DNA of 64,000 bases, from positions 19,779,057 to 19,843,056 of the forward strand of contig CP141148.1 of assembly GCA_035235625.1 (NCBI GenBank). Direction: 5' to 3'. Below are positions 11,658 to 24,699 of the stretch, piece by piece. Origin of the DNA: Saururus chinensis (Eukaryota > Streptophyta > Magnoliopsida > Piperales > Saururaceae). A program made the translations under genes and the position numbers. Under the pieces are notes generated by a model that had not been told where the DNA came from, made no database searches, and worked only from the letters and a program-made list of their open reading frames with translations. The first letter of the stretch is position 1; each line of letters starts with the position of its first letter.

Positions 11658-13776
11658 TGTAACACCCCGCTTTTCTAATTATGTTTAGACTTCAGGGTTA
11701 GAGGTAATTAGATAACCTTTTAATGAGTCTTAGAGGGTTTTAAAGATTAAAACCTTCGATATGAGTAGAGCTCGAAGAAACAAGCATAACAAGTCAAATA
11801 ATGCACGAAACGGAGGTCGGGGCCGAAAGTTACGACCTTAGGAAGCATGCATTATAGGCAGGACCCACTTGAAAAGAGCAAGTTATACTGCTTTAAGTAG
11901 GCTTGTATCGAAGGTCTCATTGATACGAGTCCAATGGTACTAGAAATGCGTGAACCTGAATCCGGAGTAGGAAGTTATGCATGTTTGAAGAAAGAAGAAA
12001 AAAAGAAAAGAAAACGGTGCATGGTGTAGCCAGTGCAGCGTGGTGCAATGCGCGCTCGCAAAATTGCGGGTGCCGCATTTCAATGGGTACTGCAGGAGCA
12101 TGCCGTTGCCTGAAACCAGCAGCGCCACTATTTCTAGTGGCATGGTGCCGCGGTTTTGGCGCGGCGGGAGGCTATAATAACCTTCTTCTATTATTTTTGG
12201 GGAGAACTTTATTTCCTCTGTTTCTAAGCGTTTTGAGGCCGATTAAGGCCATTCAAGAGCCGTTCTTAAGTAAGTTGAGTGTAGAAGTGGTCATTTCTTC
12301 GAGTTGGAGACCGTATAAGGAGGAAATGCCCCAAGAGAAGGAGAGGTCCTGCCCGTTATCTTCGAGCATCGACAAACTTGTTTTTCTTCATTTCTGAGCA
12401 TCCTAACTCCGATTTAGTCCGTTCAAGAGGCGTTCTTGAATAAAATAAGCATTCTCTACACAATGGAAGGGTCATTTCTTTGAGTTGAAGACTATATGTG
12501 GAGGAAACACCCTGATATATGAAGAGGCCCTACTCATCATCCTCGAGCACCGGAAAAAGAAAAATGGGCCACGAATAAGATGGGGTTTTGTCTGTAGATG
12601 CCGGGTCACAACGAGAGAAGTAATCCATAGTCGGGGAGGCTCTGTCCTCCTCCACCACCCAGTAAGAGAGGCATCCCCGAGCTAAGGGGAGACTCAATCC
12701 ATAGTTCACAAGCACAGAAGGAGAAAGATGTCTCTGAAAAGAGGGTGTCCTATCCGTCAGCTTCGAGTACGGAAATTGAAGAATATCTCCAAGCTAAGGA
12801 ATGCTGCATCCTCCTACTTCGAAAGAGATTCTACCCGCCATATCCACATCTGAAAGGAGGACACTATGAAGAAACGAACAACTCTAAACGCAGCTGCTTC
12901 CAATGTCTTCTCTAGGTAAGTAAACTTGATCTTCTGTATGAGAATACATATACATCTTAAGTAGTTAATACATCTTAAGTAGTTAACTTAGGATGTTAAA
13001 TTATTTGTACGATTACACATCTTAATTAGTGATAATAATGCACTAATTAAGATGTATGAATTGTTATGATTTAATATGTTCTAATTTGAATTACTATGCT
13101 TTATCTGATATGATCTGAAGTGTCTTGCTATGCTTTGATCCTTTGTGTTCTAATTTGCTATGCTTTGATGTGACTTGTTATGTTCCGTCTTGCTATAGGG
13201 TAGAGCAAGATGTGTGGTGTGTGTTGTTCGGTCTCGGCTTAGCAATAGAGCGAGACATGTGTATGTGCTAGATCCACTCTAGGACAGAGCGAGGCATGTG
13301 GTGGTCGTGTGGTACTCGACTCTATAATAGAGCGAGATGTGTATTGCCTGTGTTTTATTGGTTTCTGTATAACTCTGATTGAATATTAGTATATACATAT
13401 TTCAATGTATATAATTTTGTGATGTCTGATGTATGTAGTAGCCGTTAAACAAAACTACATTCGGATCCAATCATATTGGAATAATATTGTGAGTGTTATC
13501 CAATATGTACATATAAAACCAACGACAAGGCAACGTTGGCCCGATCCAAATTAATTATAATAATAAGTTTCATTTTAATTTATACGTGATGAACTATGAA
13601 GCTTTGTTGTGTGTATATGATTGTTACAACCTAAGTCTACGTATAAGGAAGCCTTGAAGCTCCATAGTGTGTAGATGAACGTTGTACCTCTCGTACACAT
13701 ATGATGATTCCTGGCTTAAGGAAAGAAAATTATTATTAGAGATTTTCTGGGCCTTGGCTTGGGTTGGGGTGTTACA
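11658..13776 (+). mobile_element. Solo LTR (Ty3/gypsy type, LTR E) with 5-bp target duplication
   Basis: Starts TGTAACACCCCGC at 11658 and ends GGGGTGTTACA at 13776. It is flanked on both sides by CATGC (11653-11657 and 13777-13781). Length 2119 bp. A plus-strand TATAATAA at 12173-12180 marks the LTR promoter, followed by CT-rich leader. Near the 3' half, 13185-13345 holds a local tandem array of TAGAGCGAGAC-like units. No internal region remains, as after LTR-LTR recombination. It lies inside the older minus-strand LTR of family B and is therefore younger than that. The perfect duplication suggests moderate age. Confidence 0.85.
13185..13345 (+). repeat. Minisatellite in LTR E (about 55-bp units)
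   Basis: Three to four diverged copies carrying TAGAGCGAGAC(A/G)TGTG, beginning near 13198, 13243, 13286 and 13328. Confidence 0.6.
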
Positions 13777-14640
13777 CATGCCCTAACCCTCCTTGGGTTA
13801 ACTTATTAAATCTTTATGAAAACCGATCATAATGCACATAATGACATTAAGGCAATTATTCTATAATGGACAAGGTCATCTCTGCACTCGGCAAGTTTTT
13901 AACCTCTCAAAAGGTTTCGGTATCTCATTGGCCTATTAATTTCATTCACGCGAATGTGGGCCGGTACACTCATAAGGATATTTCTAAGGTTTTGATATCT
14001 CATTGGCCTATTAATTTCATTCATGCGAATGCAGGCCGGTACACTTATAAGGGTATTTCTATCTTTTTGTTGAGGGCTACTTTGAATCTCAATGGGTCTA
14101 AAACTAATCTCAGGGTTACACCTTGATGTTATGAACCCGAGGTAATTTTCTTACTATTTAACTGGGTTGTAAACCCCTCGAACCAACCTCAGTTTAATTA
14201 ATAGTCTTACCGTAACCCTAGGGGTAAAATAGTCAAATATCAATTTATTGAGAATTTTTTCTAACTTGTGGCTTAGTCCAAATTTAGGATACACACTAGA
14301 ATCTCATTGGAATTTTTCTCAATTTTTAAATCATCTCATAGGCCCTTGAACCAGAGCCTATAAATTCTATCTAGGGAGGAATTTATTCTACTAAGAAGAT
14401 CAAAGGGTCAAACATCTTATTTTCTACGTATTTAATTTTTGAAACCTAGGAAAATTATGGATATTGCATTCTTTCCTCCTTAGAAGAATTGCGTCCTCGC
14501 AATTCGCGATGATCAACCCTTGACAAGCTCAACCTTTAATTCAAAAGTCATTCTACCTTTTCAATCCACATCAACTGCAACTTACAATTTAAGTAGTAGA
14601 CAACTTAATATCTTACAAAATTATGGTCATTACAAGGGAA

Positions 14641-15119
14641 GTAGGGTTATGATATGTAAGGTTGAATTGGGTCAGGGCATTTAAAAGTCTAGATCACCCT
14701 ACCCTAAGTGGGTTAGGGATGGGATTTGTCTTTTTTTAAAAGTTCTATTATTTATATATTTTATTAAATATTATATACTAATAAAAAATTCATATTTTAG
14801 AGTGGGGACCCACTAGTTGACCCCATAAGACACAAAATCATATACCTATAACCTATAAGTAAGGCTCTTCCCAGAAAACTATGGTGACTTGCAAGGTTAT
14901 GATCTCCAAACTTCTTTTCATTATACAACTATAAAAAAGGAAAAGTAATTTTTTTTATACTTGACAAACCGAAAAGGCCTGCAGGCTCCCCCACCCCCTT
15001 AGCCTAGCCCAACCCTATTTAAGTTGGGCTTGAAATTTTAGGCCCTATCCTAAGACCAATCAGGTAGGGTCTGGTCAGCTACTTAACACTATATTTCCCC
15101 AATAGGGGCTAAGTATAAT
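14641..15119. other. Unclassified repeat-like DNA
   Basis: GGGT/ACCCTA-rich ends (GGGTCAGGGC near 14672, TAGGGTCTGGTCAG near 15065) resemble hAT-type non-autonomous elements. A clean inverted repeat or an 8-bp duplication was not found. No gene. Confidence 0.25.
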
Positions 15120-17480
15120 ATTCTAAATATAGAGTGATATTAGAGATAAAAGTATGATAAAACTCTTGTGTATTGATAGAACTCTTAAGCGATAAGTGTA
15201 TCATGCCCAAAAATTTTAAAAGTAGACTTTAGGAGTAAAGTTAACATCATTAGAAGAATACAATATGGGTGCACCCTATGCAAAAAGTTCAAACACCCTA
15301 CCTATGTGTGTCTTGTTTAATAGGGTCATTGATATGAGCACAACGGTAATAAGGCTTAAATCTAAATTTTAGTAAAAAACTTTATGGCCATTAGAAGTTT
15401 AAAAATGGATTGTGAATTAAAAAGAATAAAAAATATAACAAAATATTGGATGTTGACACTATCTAGAGCGCATGCAGCACTTGGCATTGCCCAGCGGCCA
15501 TGCATTAGTTTTGGGTGCCACGTACTTTGTGCATGTTGCTCCTTCCGCTATAAATAGGGATGCCCTTGTGAGCTTTCCATTTCCAGTAGTATTGATATAG
15601 TTTTCTCATCTCTCAAATTTCTCCATTTTGAGACCGTTTTAAGTCCAATTTGGGTTGTTTAAAAGGTGTTTCCATATAATTTGAGTGTTTTCTATGTGAT
15701 GAGAGTCTCAATTTGAAGATTTGGAAACTCTAAGAGGACAAAAAATTTTGTTAAAATAAAGGCAATTTTGCTCATCCCCTTCAAGTTCAAGTCGAGAATA
15801 AGGTATGTGGTGTTATGATTTTGATGCATGTTTGATGACATTAGTGTGTATTTAAAAATACATGTTTTTCCTACATTATTGTTGGCTTATATGTATTTAA
15901 AATTATGTGAGAGTGATGGATCCACTATCTCAGGATTGTCTAACAATCAATACTTTTCAAGAGGTATTACATAGTCAAGAAAATGTCATGAACACTTACA
16001 AAAGACTTTTTTCTTATCAACATTAAACTTACACTCTTAGAGAAATCACCCTCACTTTAGTTTGAGAAATGAGTCTAATATGAAGGTACGTCATTCTTCA
16101 ACTTTTGTGCCACCATGTAAGAAGACTCTAAATGACATATTGCATACATTTATACAGAGTTAAGTAATAACCAACAACTAAACAAAGCAAGTCATTAATG
16201 ACTTTAAGGCTTCTATTACCCAGTTGACCACAACTTTGAGTACTAAAAAAATAGATATTTTCTTCTAACCTCAACCAAATCCCAAAGGTCAATTTATAAT
16301 TAAAAATTTGAATTCTTCGATTTTACAAGAGGAGGATGTTAAGTCTATCACTGCTTTAGAAAGTGAAAAAATCATTAATAAAGATATTCCAAATAAGGTT
16401 TTTGAACCCAAGGAGTCTTTAAATTTTAAAAAAAGTGATGAATTTTATAACTTTGATTGTGTTTCTCCCAATTCTCCTTTTGCCCAATGATTGCAATTTT
16501 CTCCTAAGTTAGTCCAAAATGGTAACATTCTTGATATTTTTAAACAAGTAAATATCAACATTCCCTTTTTATATGTCATCAAACAAATTTTGTCTTATGT
16601 AAAATTTTTGAAAGACCTTTGTACAATCAAATGTAAGCTAAATATACAAAAGAAGACATTATTTACTGAACAAGTGGGTACAATATTGTAACAAAACACT
16701 CCACCTAAATACAAGATCTTGGTTGTCTAAGAATATCTTCCAAAATAGGGAATTATATAATAGAAAAAGTTTTGCTTGATCTTAGTTCATGTGTTTATCT
16801 CTAACCTAATTCTATATGTGAACAATTCGGCCTTAGTGAATTGAAGTCGATAAGCATTACACTTTAGCTTGTAGATCACTCAGTTAAAACATATAGAGGA
16901 ATTGTTGATGATGTGCTACTCCAAGTGGAAAATTTTACTTTCATATTGATTTTATTATTTTGGACACATAACTAGTTTTGAATGTTTAAAATTCATGTCA
17001 TATTAGGCCACCTAATTCTTGCAACTATTAATGCTCTTATTAATTGTAGAAATGATGTTATAAAGCTTTCTTTTGGTGTTATGACTTTAGAACTTTTCTT
17101 TTTTAATATTTGCAAGACTCTAGGAGATAATGTTGATGATGTGTACAAAGTGAACATAATCCAAAGCCTTATGAATGACAATAAATGTTTTATTTCATCA
17201 TTTTTTAACCCTCTTCAGGTTTATTTTGCTCATTTTAGATTTGATGATGACTATATGAATATTGAGATACTTTTTTATTAGAATAAACCCCCATGATGAA
17301 CATCAATAAGTGACAAGCACTCATTTCTAGAATTGCCTCATCCCAATAATGCTCCCCTACCTTCTTATGTCGAAACACCCAAACTTGAATTAAAATTCCT
17401 TCCTAGTGAGCTCAAATACATTTTTTTGGGTGAAGAAGAGAGATTGGTAAAAACTCATTCATGACCTAATGCATGATATC
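15120..17480 (+). mobile_element. Ty3/gypsy retroelement fossil: LTR part, gag-end and protease region
   Basis: An LTR-like part with TATAAATAGG near 15550 and a leader resembling LTR E is followed by degraded coding sequence. Short stretches are recognisable as the plant gypsy gag-protease region (for example QILSYVKFLKDLCTIK near 16590 and NALINCRNDVIKLSFG near 17030). A further stretch near 17390-17440 corresponds to the part of pol leading into reverse transcriptase. The family pattern is that of the Athila/Tat branch. The element is broken many times and is cut off at about 17480 by another LTR. It is a fossil, probably one of the older insertions in the window. Confidence 0.6.
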
Positions 17481-17484
17481 ATGA

Positions 17485-18906
17485 TACATCAGTGAGCAAA
17501 AGTTTATATGGGTTCTAACACATGGAACATGCTCCCATCAGTCCCTTCATGCATCATAATCACATCATAACTAATTACAATTTCATAGTAGAATCCTCAT
17601 ACGTGTGTGTTCATGCATATTCTAAGCATATAACAAATGCCTTGACATAAACTCATGAGCCAACATGTGCATGCTTAAACACATTCAAAACAATGACTTT
17701 CAACTGAAATAAAAAATAGCCGAAATGCTATATAGCCAATCGATCGGCCTAGTAGGCCATTCGATAGGCCTAATTGATTGGCTATAAGGACCGATCAATT
17801 ACCAGCAAGGCAAATTGAGACCTTCTTCTCCATTTCGAAAATCAAAATCGAAACACCATGAAAGCACCTTAAAACCTTCAACCATGGTCTCATACACTAT
17901 CAAAATCCCATCAAACCTTCTAGAACACTAATTTAACCCATTATAAGATAAAACCCTAAGAAATTGAAACAAGAGATTAATATTTATTAAACCTACCATT
18001 AGAGCTCTAATCAAGCAAAACCCATTCAAATAAAATCATAAAATCAAGATTTTTATCACCACAAAGCTGAGATTTGAAAGACCCATTACCTTTTCTTGTT
18101 GATTTGGGTTGGATTAAACCTTCAATCACCTCCAACACCTTTCAAAAACATGATTTTATGTTAATACACATCTAAACTCAATTTAGCTTTGAAAATCAAA
18201 AGTAAACCTTAGATTTAGAGTTTTGGAAGCATAACAATGAGATTTGGAAGATTAGGGCTTGAAAAAGAGAAGTAAAATAGTGATTTTATGCTTTCAAAAT
18301 AGATTAAAATGATGGGGGAAGTCAAGATTAAGAAGAGTTTAAGAAAACCCTAAAGATTAAGCAAAGATTAAGCTAAACTTGCCTCTAATCGTTTCCTTTT
18401 TGGCATAATTAGGGATTAGGCTCCAAATCTCTTAGTTAAGCCTATCCCCAATTTAAAAATGGCACAACCCCTTTCCTTTTATAAGAGGGGTTGGGCTATA
18501 CCTAATTGAAATGTGGGGTAGTAATAGAGTTTTTAACTAAAATTAGGAAATTTGGCAATTTAACCCAAAATTAGGTGTAGAAAAATTCTAAAATTTTTTA
18601 TAGTGTCTTCCATTAATGTATGGGGTATTTTGGACTAAAAATCCTAATTTCGTCGGTGGGGCCCACAAGTGGGTCCCTCCAAACCCTAATTTTTAGAAAA
18701 TTGGTGAAAAATAAGAAAAATCCCAAAAATTTAAATTTCACCCAAAAACACTTAAAACTTATAAATGTGAAGTTAGTTTTGATTAAAACCTTTAGAAACC
18801 TGATTTATTTTTGAAAACTACCGAATTTAATCAGAAAATGCTTAAACCACCCGATAACCGATAAATAACATTAAAAATAATCCAGTTCAAGATGAAAGTC
18901 CTTACA
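17485..18906 (-). mobile_element. Partial LTR, minus strand, family of LTRs A and D; fossil
   Basis: Read on the minus strand, the LTR begins TGTAAGGAC at 18906, close to the TGTAAGATCC start of LTR D at 56621. It carries the same order of features: CCCAC-rich U3 near 18650, a promoter and leader, and GATCGATTGG-type words near 17750 that also appear near 46650. It abuts the gypsy fossil on its left. The right flank (CTTGG) finds no partner, so it is a fragment. Confidence 0.5.
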
Positions 18907-19194
18907 CTTGGAGCACCGAAAATGTGCAAGTTGCATTCCAGAGGGTTAAAAATGATCTAGAGGTGACAACAAGCCTAATAGAACAGATGCACCCCCCACA
19001 TAAACCATAGACAGAGCAGCTGCAGGAACCCCTCAACCGGAAGTTCAGCATGCAGCAACCCCTCTGCCAAGAACATAAGGAGAGATGTTGGTTTGGGTCA
19101 AGGCTAGAGTTTTCAAATCAAATAAAGTTGTTCACCAATCTACTCATAAAGAGCAAAGATTATCTATCCCTGAGTCTGTCGGTGAGAATTTTAT

Positions 19195-22100
19195 TTTGCG
19201 TAAGTACATTGTCAATTACACAACATGTTCCATTATCGTGTTAGTATGGGGATAATCATGTTATCAATCACATGCAAGCACACAGTCATTTGATAAGAAA
19301 ACGATGTGGTAGTGGTCGTGTGATCGATAACATGATCGTATTTATCAATGTATTTCTTTCAATACGATAGGTGGACACATGGTGTCATCAAAAACACACT
19401 TTCTTCGCATGTCATGTATTTACAAATATGATTTTTTTACTTCTTATATGCAAAGAAAAGCGAGCCGAAAGCTGCCTCCTCAACAAAGAAGAAGGGTCCG
19501 AAGGTTGAAAGGATTGTAATAACAAGATCCATCAAGAAACCAAATGAAGAAGTTGTTCAATCCCGGGAGGTCAAGGAAAATTCCTGTGAGGAAAAAGAAG
19601 AGGAAAGCATAAATAAAACTCAAAATAAAGAAGTGGTGCCTTAGAAGCAAATAAATCTAATAATAAAGAAGCGAAAAGCTTCAAATGCTGGCCCTATCGC
19701 ACCCCTCCTACCTCCTGTGCCCAGGAAGATGATGTACACAGTGGCTAATCCACCGGATCATGGATCTAAGGGTGAGAAACCAACCAAGAAGGTAGCTGCT
19801 GAGGGTGAGAAGAAGCCAAAAAATTATGGCAGCTATATTGAAGAGAATATTGTAAAGATGAAATGCCCAGCAATGGAGGAGGAACATAAAGCAAATCTAG
19901 ATGATGAAGTTCCATTGGTATCCATCCCTGGCCCATATAATATCCTTGCACCACAGGCAAGGTCTCCGACCCCGAATTTGGTGGGCTCAAATATTGCCGA
20001 CAATAGTGCCACTATGTCGAATACACCTCCAGTTGATCAGGAACTACTAGAGAGTGTCCGACAAGTGATAGACGTGGAAGAACACGCTGCACAACAGAAG
20101 AACAAGGAGGAGGTCACTTTGGTGCCACATGACTATCTTGATATAAAGATGGCATTCCACATGGAGATTCAACGGGTTTTCTGGCACACAATGGCCTATG
20201 GTGATGCTTCTCCACACTCACTACGTATCTTTGCTTAGGCAAGAGTGCATAACGAATGAGGTAATATCGTATTATTGAAAATATGTTTTATTACATAGTG
20301 TGTTATGAATCACATGATAAGTGAAAATATGTAAAGGCCACTTCTATTTATCTTTTTATTGATGACACGAAATGCCCTCCTATCATTGTATAAGAAGACA
20401 CTAAGTTTCATACAATATTATATAGTATCACTATTGTACTTATGATTAAACAATGTAATTTACATCATGTTATTGGTTATGCGATATATTCACATGTCGT
20501 GTTGTGATTGACACGACTCATCATTTGTCATGTTATGACTAACATGATTATTTTGTTGATGATTCAAGTCATAGACATCTTCTGCCAACTTCTGGAGGAG
20601 CGCAATGCTAAAAATCCCAACCTTTACCACAATTTTTTTGTTGGGAAGTTCGTGATCTAGCACTATTACAACATTGGGACGCAACACGGCCCAGAGGAAA
20701 TACTCCCCATTGTGGCAACTTGATGAGGAGGTTGAATGTTAACACCGAGGGTAGTTTCATTCCGATCAACATCACTGGACATTTTTTTCTAATTGTCCAC
20801 TGCAAGGAGAAGAGGTTTAGGTGATATAACCACTAAAGGGTGACCACAACTACCACTTTACAAATGTAGATCACATTAGGAAATGTGTTGCCCATGAAAT
20901 GGATAGGGTTCTACACATAAAGGATGCAATCAGGTGGCCAATGACGAAGATCAACAAACACACATATCAAGAGACCAACAAATATTTTGATGTCTTTATA
21001 ATGTATTATGTAGCAAAGCTGGTCGGAGGAGTCCTTCAACCTAATTTTACCCAGGTTGAGATTAAAAATTTGGTGAGGCCTCAAACATGTACGGCAATTC
21101 TTCGGCATGAATCGATATGGAATTCTCAAATGTTTTTAATCCTCCATACAAAAATTACACAATTTATTAATAGACAACTATTTTTTCCAATTCCATATCG
21201 TGCAATCCTCCATGCAAATTGACTTTAATCAAGTAACTGATAACACACCGTATGTACATTTCTTGTTTGAATGTTTCACATCGTGTAAGCAGCCCGACAT
21301 ATATATGTAAGTCTTGTTACTAATTACACGAAGACATGTTAAGTTGTCTAAGTTAGATGAAGGCTCGTGTAAGAAAGTACATGTCAATAGTTAAGTCATG
21401 TCATCATTAAGTCAATATAGATAATATCGTGTTAATACACACACGATCATCCCATTAGTAGCGTGCTAGATCAAATGACCAATATTAATATTGTGCCATA
21501 TTATTGTGATGAACGTGTCTTGGAATCCACGACTAGTAGATTATCGCATCACTGATAACGTGAAAAGAATGAGTATGCAAAAACATTTCTTGTACACAAC
21601 TCTGTATGTGGAAAAAGGTATAATTTTTATTAATATTTTTCATTACACAACAAATTACAATGATACTATTCTTTATAAAAACAAAAAAAATAAAAATCCC
21701 ACAATCCACCATGATCTACATTCCCCCTCCACACTGTTTGTAAGTTTTAGAACCTTTCTACTGGAGATTATTCACCACCAGTTGCAAGGGAATTAGAGAT
21801 AAAACATTGTCCATAAAATAATACAAAATTTATGTAAAGTTTCCAGAGGAGAACAAACACCAACTGTCTCTATGTCCACAAAGATTATAAAGCGATAGAC
21901 AATTGTAACATGGAAATTACTCCCGACTATGAGTAGTCCAAACCCAGTCGCGGATGAGGACCATATGGGGTGACTCATCCGCCAACTAGGTTTGACAAGT
22001 TCATAGTTGGCATAATTTACATGGCCAGATTGGGCAACTTTTTAATCGGTGACCTAACCATGTTGTGCACATGGAGATGGAATGTATTTGATCCTACCTG

Positions 22101-24190
22101 AGCATTATCTTAGTTGACTTCTGGCAGTCTAACTGGATATTAGGATTTATAATAACCAATTCGAGTGGAGTCCAGTGTGGGATATTGGAAACAGATGTGT
22201 GATTAATGCCCTCGAATTGGAAATAGAACGACTCTTTGGAAACGGAGTGACCCTTCAGAAATTGAATGTTCACTAAATGTTATTGTTGTGTTATTGATAT
22301 TATGACATTAAGTATATCGTGTCATTGGTGGCACACAATGTTGAAAATAATTAAGTAAACTCAAATGTTTTATTTTAATTCCCTATCATGTAATATGTGA
22401 AAGCATATCGTGTTTGATAACATGACTCATGTATGTGCCATTAATGTAAGATTTATATAGTGTAATTTGTGTTCACCGATCGTGTAATCAACTACGAGAT
22501 CATATTTAGTCGTATTAGTTGTATGACAGTTCGTGTAAGCAACAACACGCCAGGGGTTATGTTTGTGTCATCGTTCACCCAACCTTTATTGACATCGTGT
22601 AAGTAAACTCATGACCAGTCCTTTAGTTGCGTAATGAAAGTCGCATCTAGTGTTAGCAATGACCTCAATGTTGTTCTGAATGCTCTTGCAACAGGCCCAA
22701 ACATCCAAAATACTCTTTTGAAATCGTACCCCCTATAGGTCCCGGAATATCACATGATCTTATTGGAACAACTACACTTCCTAGATTTATCCTTTCTATC
22801 TGAATTCCGTAAGCAAGAAGTATGTGATAGGATTTGTCTAGGTCCCCGTCTATAAAATTAGTCAATGCTTTACTTGCACAACCTAATATTAAGTTGTTAA
22901 TATTCTAATAAAGGTTATATGACAAGTTCATTGAGCATGTTCCCGATCACATGACAATGTTTGTAGTCATGATATCATAAACCTAAACTGATTTAACATG
23001 ACATGTAATTAGGTCGTGTTATGAGAAAATGCAATTGTATGCTTATCATGTGTCCGATAACATGTCATACTTAAATTTTGTATTATGGAACACACTCTTT
23101 AAGGAGTCTCATAAGTTTATATTACATGAACGCCAACATTTCTTGTAGTTCACAGTTATGCCACAGTGTTTTGAAATATAACTTGTTATGCTTTTAGGTA
23201 TAATGTCTATTGAATCTTTAAACAACCCATAACATTTTTTCGCAATCTAAAGGTGCAATGCTAGAGGATGTTTAGTTGACTTCCTTTGAGTTCTACACGA
23301 ATGGTTCAGCACTAACCTCGTGACAGTCACATGTTCTCCTATATTTGAAGCCCTTATATACCAGTTACAAGAATGATTGGAGTACTTTACGGCGTATGTA
23401 TTCTTGTTTTCATCTACAATAAGTGAAATTCGCCTTTATTGCTAAGTCGATCAAAACCCTCTTGAAATGCAACAAGCTTAGAAAATGTGCACCCATTTCA
23501 AGTAGCTTCTAGTAATCTTTTATTTGCAAACTGCCAGTCATTAGCTCGTCTTCACCAATATTCGGTTTCAATAGGTTGAGATCATCGACTGTCTCCTACT
23601 CTACCTCGGCCTCAATGTCAAAGTTACTGGGGACCTCATTATTTTTGAATTCTTCGTAGTCAGACATATTTTCCATGTCAACTATATCATTCGCATTCCA
23701 TTGATCATCACCCCACACTTCTTCAAATTCTTCGTCATCGTAATTATAAAGACCGTATGGGGGGTTCATAGTTATCAAATGAAGTCTTTGTCGCACCCAT
23801 CATTGGTGACAATTCTTCTAATCCAGTATGGTTGACTTTTATCATAGGTTCCGTAGTCATTAGATTAATATAAGAAGAATGACATGGATTTGTTCTCCCA
23901 ATCTACATTGGATATTAACATGTTAATAAATATGTGATATAACTCGACATAATGTATTCGGTTACACACTTAGAATTCATATTGTGCTAATGATAACACG
24001 ATAAGAGCACATGTCATGTTATTACATTTACTCTAAAAATCATTATTGTTATATTGCATGTGTAGGTCACATCATTACTTATACGATAGAATAAAAGTTG
24101 TGTTTTTCTTCAAATGATATGCTTTGAATAGAACACGATATGTTCTATATTGTGTGCTCAAGTACATGATAAATTACATTCTTGTGTAAA
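19195..24190. repeat. Dispersed palindromic CGTGTTA..TAACACG word family in the gaps of the MULE
   Basis: Words such as CGTGTTGTGATTGACACGA (20497-20516), CATGTTATGACTAACATGA, ATCGTGTTTGATAACATGA (about 22408) and GCTAATGATAACACGATAA (about 23984) recur. They crowd 19195-19440, 20245-20572, 21215-21490, 22260-22650, 22880-23100 and 23920-24190. They are rare in the coding-like blocks. Most are near-palindromes of CRTGTTAT with ATAACAYG, spaced 15-45 bp apart and strongly diverged. Confidence 0.65.
19441..21214 (+). pseudogene. Ulp1-like cysteine protease gene of the MULE, decayed
   Basis: Exon-like block 1 (about 19449-20238) is in one frame apart from an in-frame TAG near 19642. It is Lys/Glu/Pro-rich (KSEPKAASSTKKK, PLLPPVPRKMM), like the low-complexity N-terminus of these proteins. 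After a gap, block 2 (about 20573-20830) reads LLEERNAKNPNLYHNFFVGK, and with a frame change IPINITGHFFLIVHCKEKRF. That matches the beta strand around the catalytic His of Ulp1 (IPIN...HW.L.V...K). Block 3 (about 20850-21214) includes YFDVFIMYYVAKLV, where the family has DCGVFVMYY; the catalytic Cys is absent here. The protease is therefore dead. Its role in the transposon family is unknown. Confidence 0.55.
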
Positions 24191-24699
24191 CTTAAATTGA
24201 TTGTTACCTGTCAATAAGTAAATTGTGTATTATTTACTCTCATTTGCATTCTAAAATTAGAGATGGGCTAAGTCATTATGGCCAATGATTTAGTTCTATT
24301 GAATATTTGGTTCCTTTATACTAATGGTGATTTGTCACCATTGTTGGGTTCTTTCATCTTAACATACAATGAAAACACCTCATTATTTGCCTTCTTATAA
24401 ATAGAGAACACTGATTGCAGGTCCTCATTATCTTATAATTTATATATCATGGATGATTGGGAAGATGGAATTAAATAGTTTACAGTCACATTACTATTTA
24501 CGTCAAGTTGTACTTTGACTTGATGTAGTAACTCACCGAACCTCACTAATGAATCAATGCATATCAATCGTGCCTTTCTACCTATATACACGTCATTATT
24601 ACCTACTTCTCTATTGTAATATATGCAAATACCAATCATATCTATAATAGGTGTAAAAGGGTGATCGGATCCATAAAATGAAGCCTTTAGAGCCCTCAA
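22665..24699 (-). pseudogene. MURA-like Mutator transposase gene of the MULE, decayed
   Basis: Minus-strand blocks in order. 24699-24433 has RKARLICIDSLVRFGELLHQ, the N-terminal part of plant MULE transposases; the frame continues with FSIYKKANNEVFSLYVKM near 24400. 23796-23596 is acidic (GLYNYDDEEFEEVWGDDQW). About 23520-23400 reads MGAHF..FKRVLIDLAIKANFTY, the MuDR DNA-binding region (PF03108 type). 22865-22665 reads SYHILLAYGIQIERINLGSV, which precedes the DDE catalytic domain in the family. The catalytic domain itself is not recognisable further on. Stops and frame changes separate the blocks, and two gaps (about 23110-22880 and 24240-23920) are filled with palindromic repeats. No functional transposase can be made. 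Confidence 0.6.

Larger units (their letters stand above)
10140..14640 (-). mobile_element. Truncated Ty3/gypsy retroelement, 3' end with 3' LTR (LTR family B), minus strand; fossil
   Basis: On the minus strand an internal 3' end (about 14640-14486) leads into a purine run (about 14485-14469), a polypurine tract, and then an LTR starting TGCAATATCC at 14468. The LTR continues to about 10140, where it ends near GGGTCGTGATA. It is split by a later insertion at 11658-13776. The two LTR pieces (13782-14468 and 10140-11657) match, in reverse orientation, parts of the LTR at 47343-55980. For instance, 14100-14400 corresponds to 48905-49110, and 10600-10720 to about 55430-55530. The remaining LTR is about 2.2 kb against 4.0 kb in that copy, so it has lost internal sequence. 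The element is broken and old. Confidence 0.6.
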
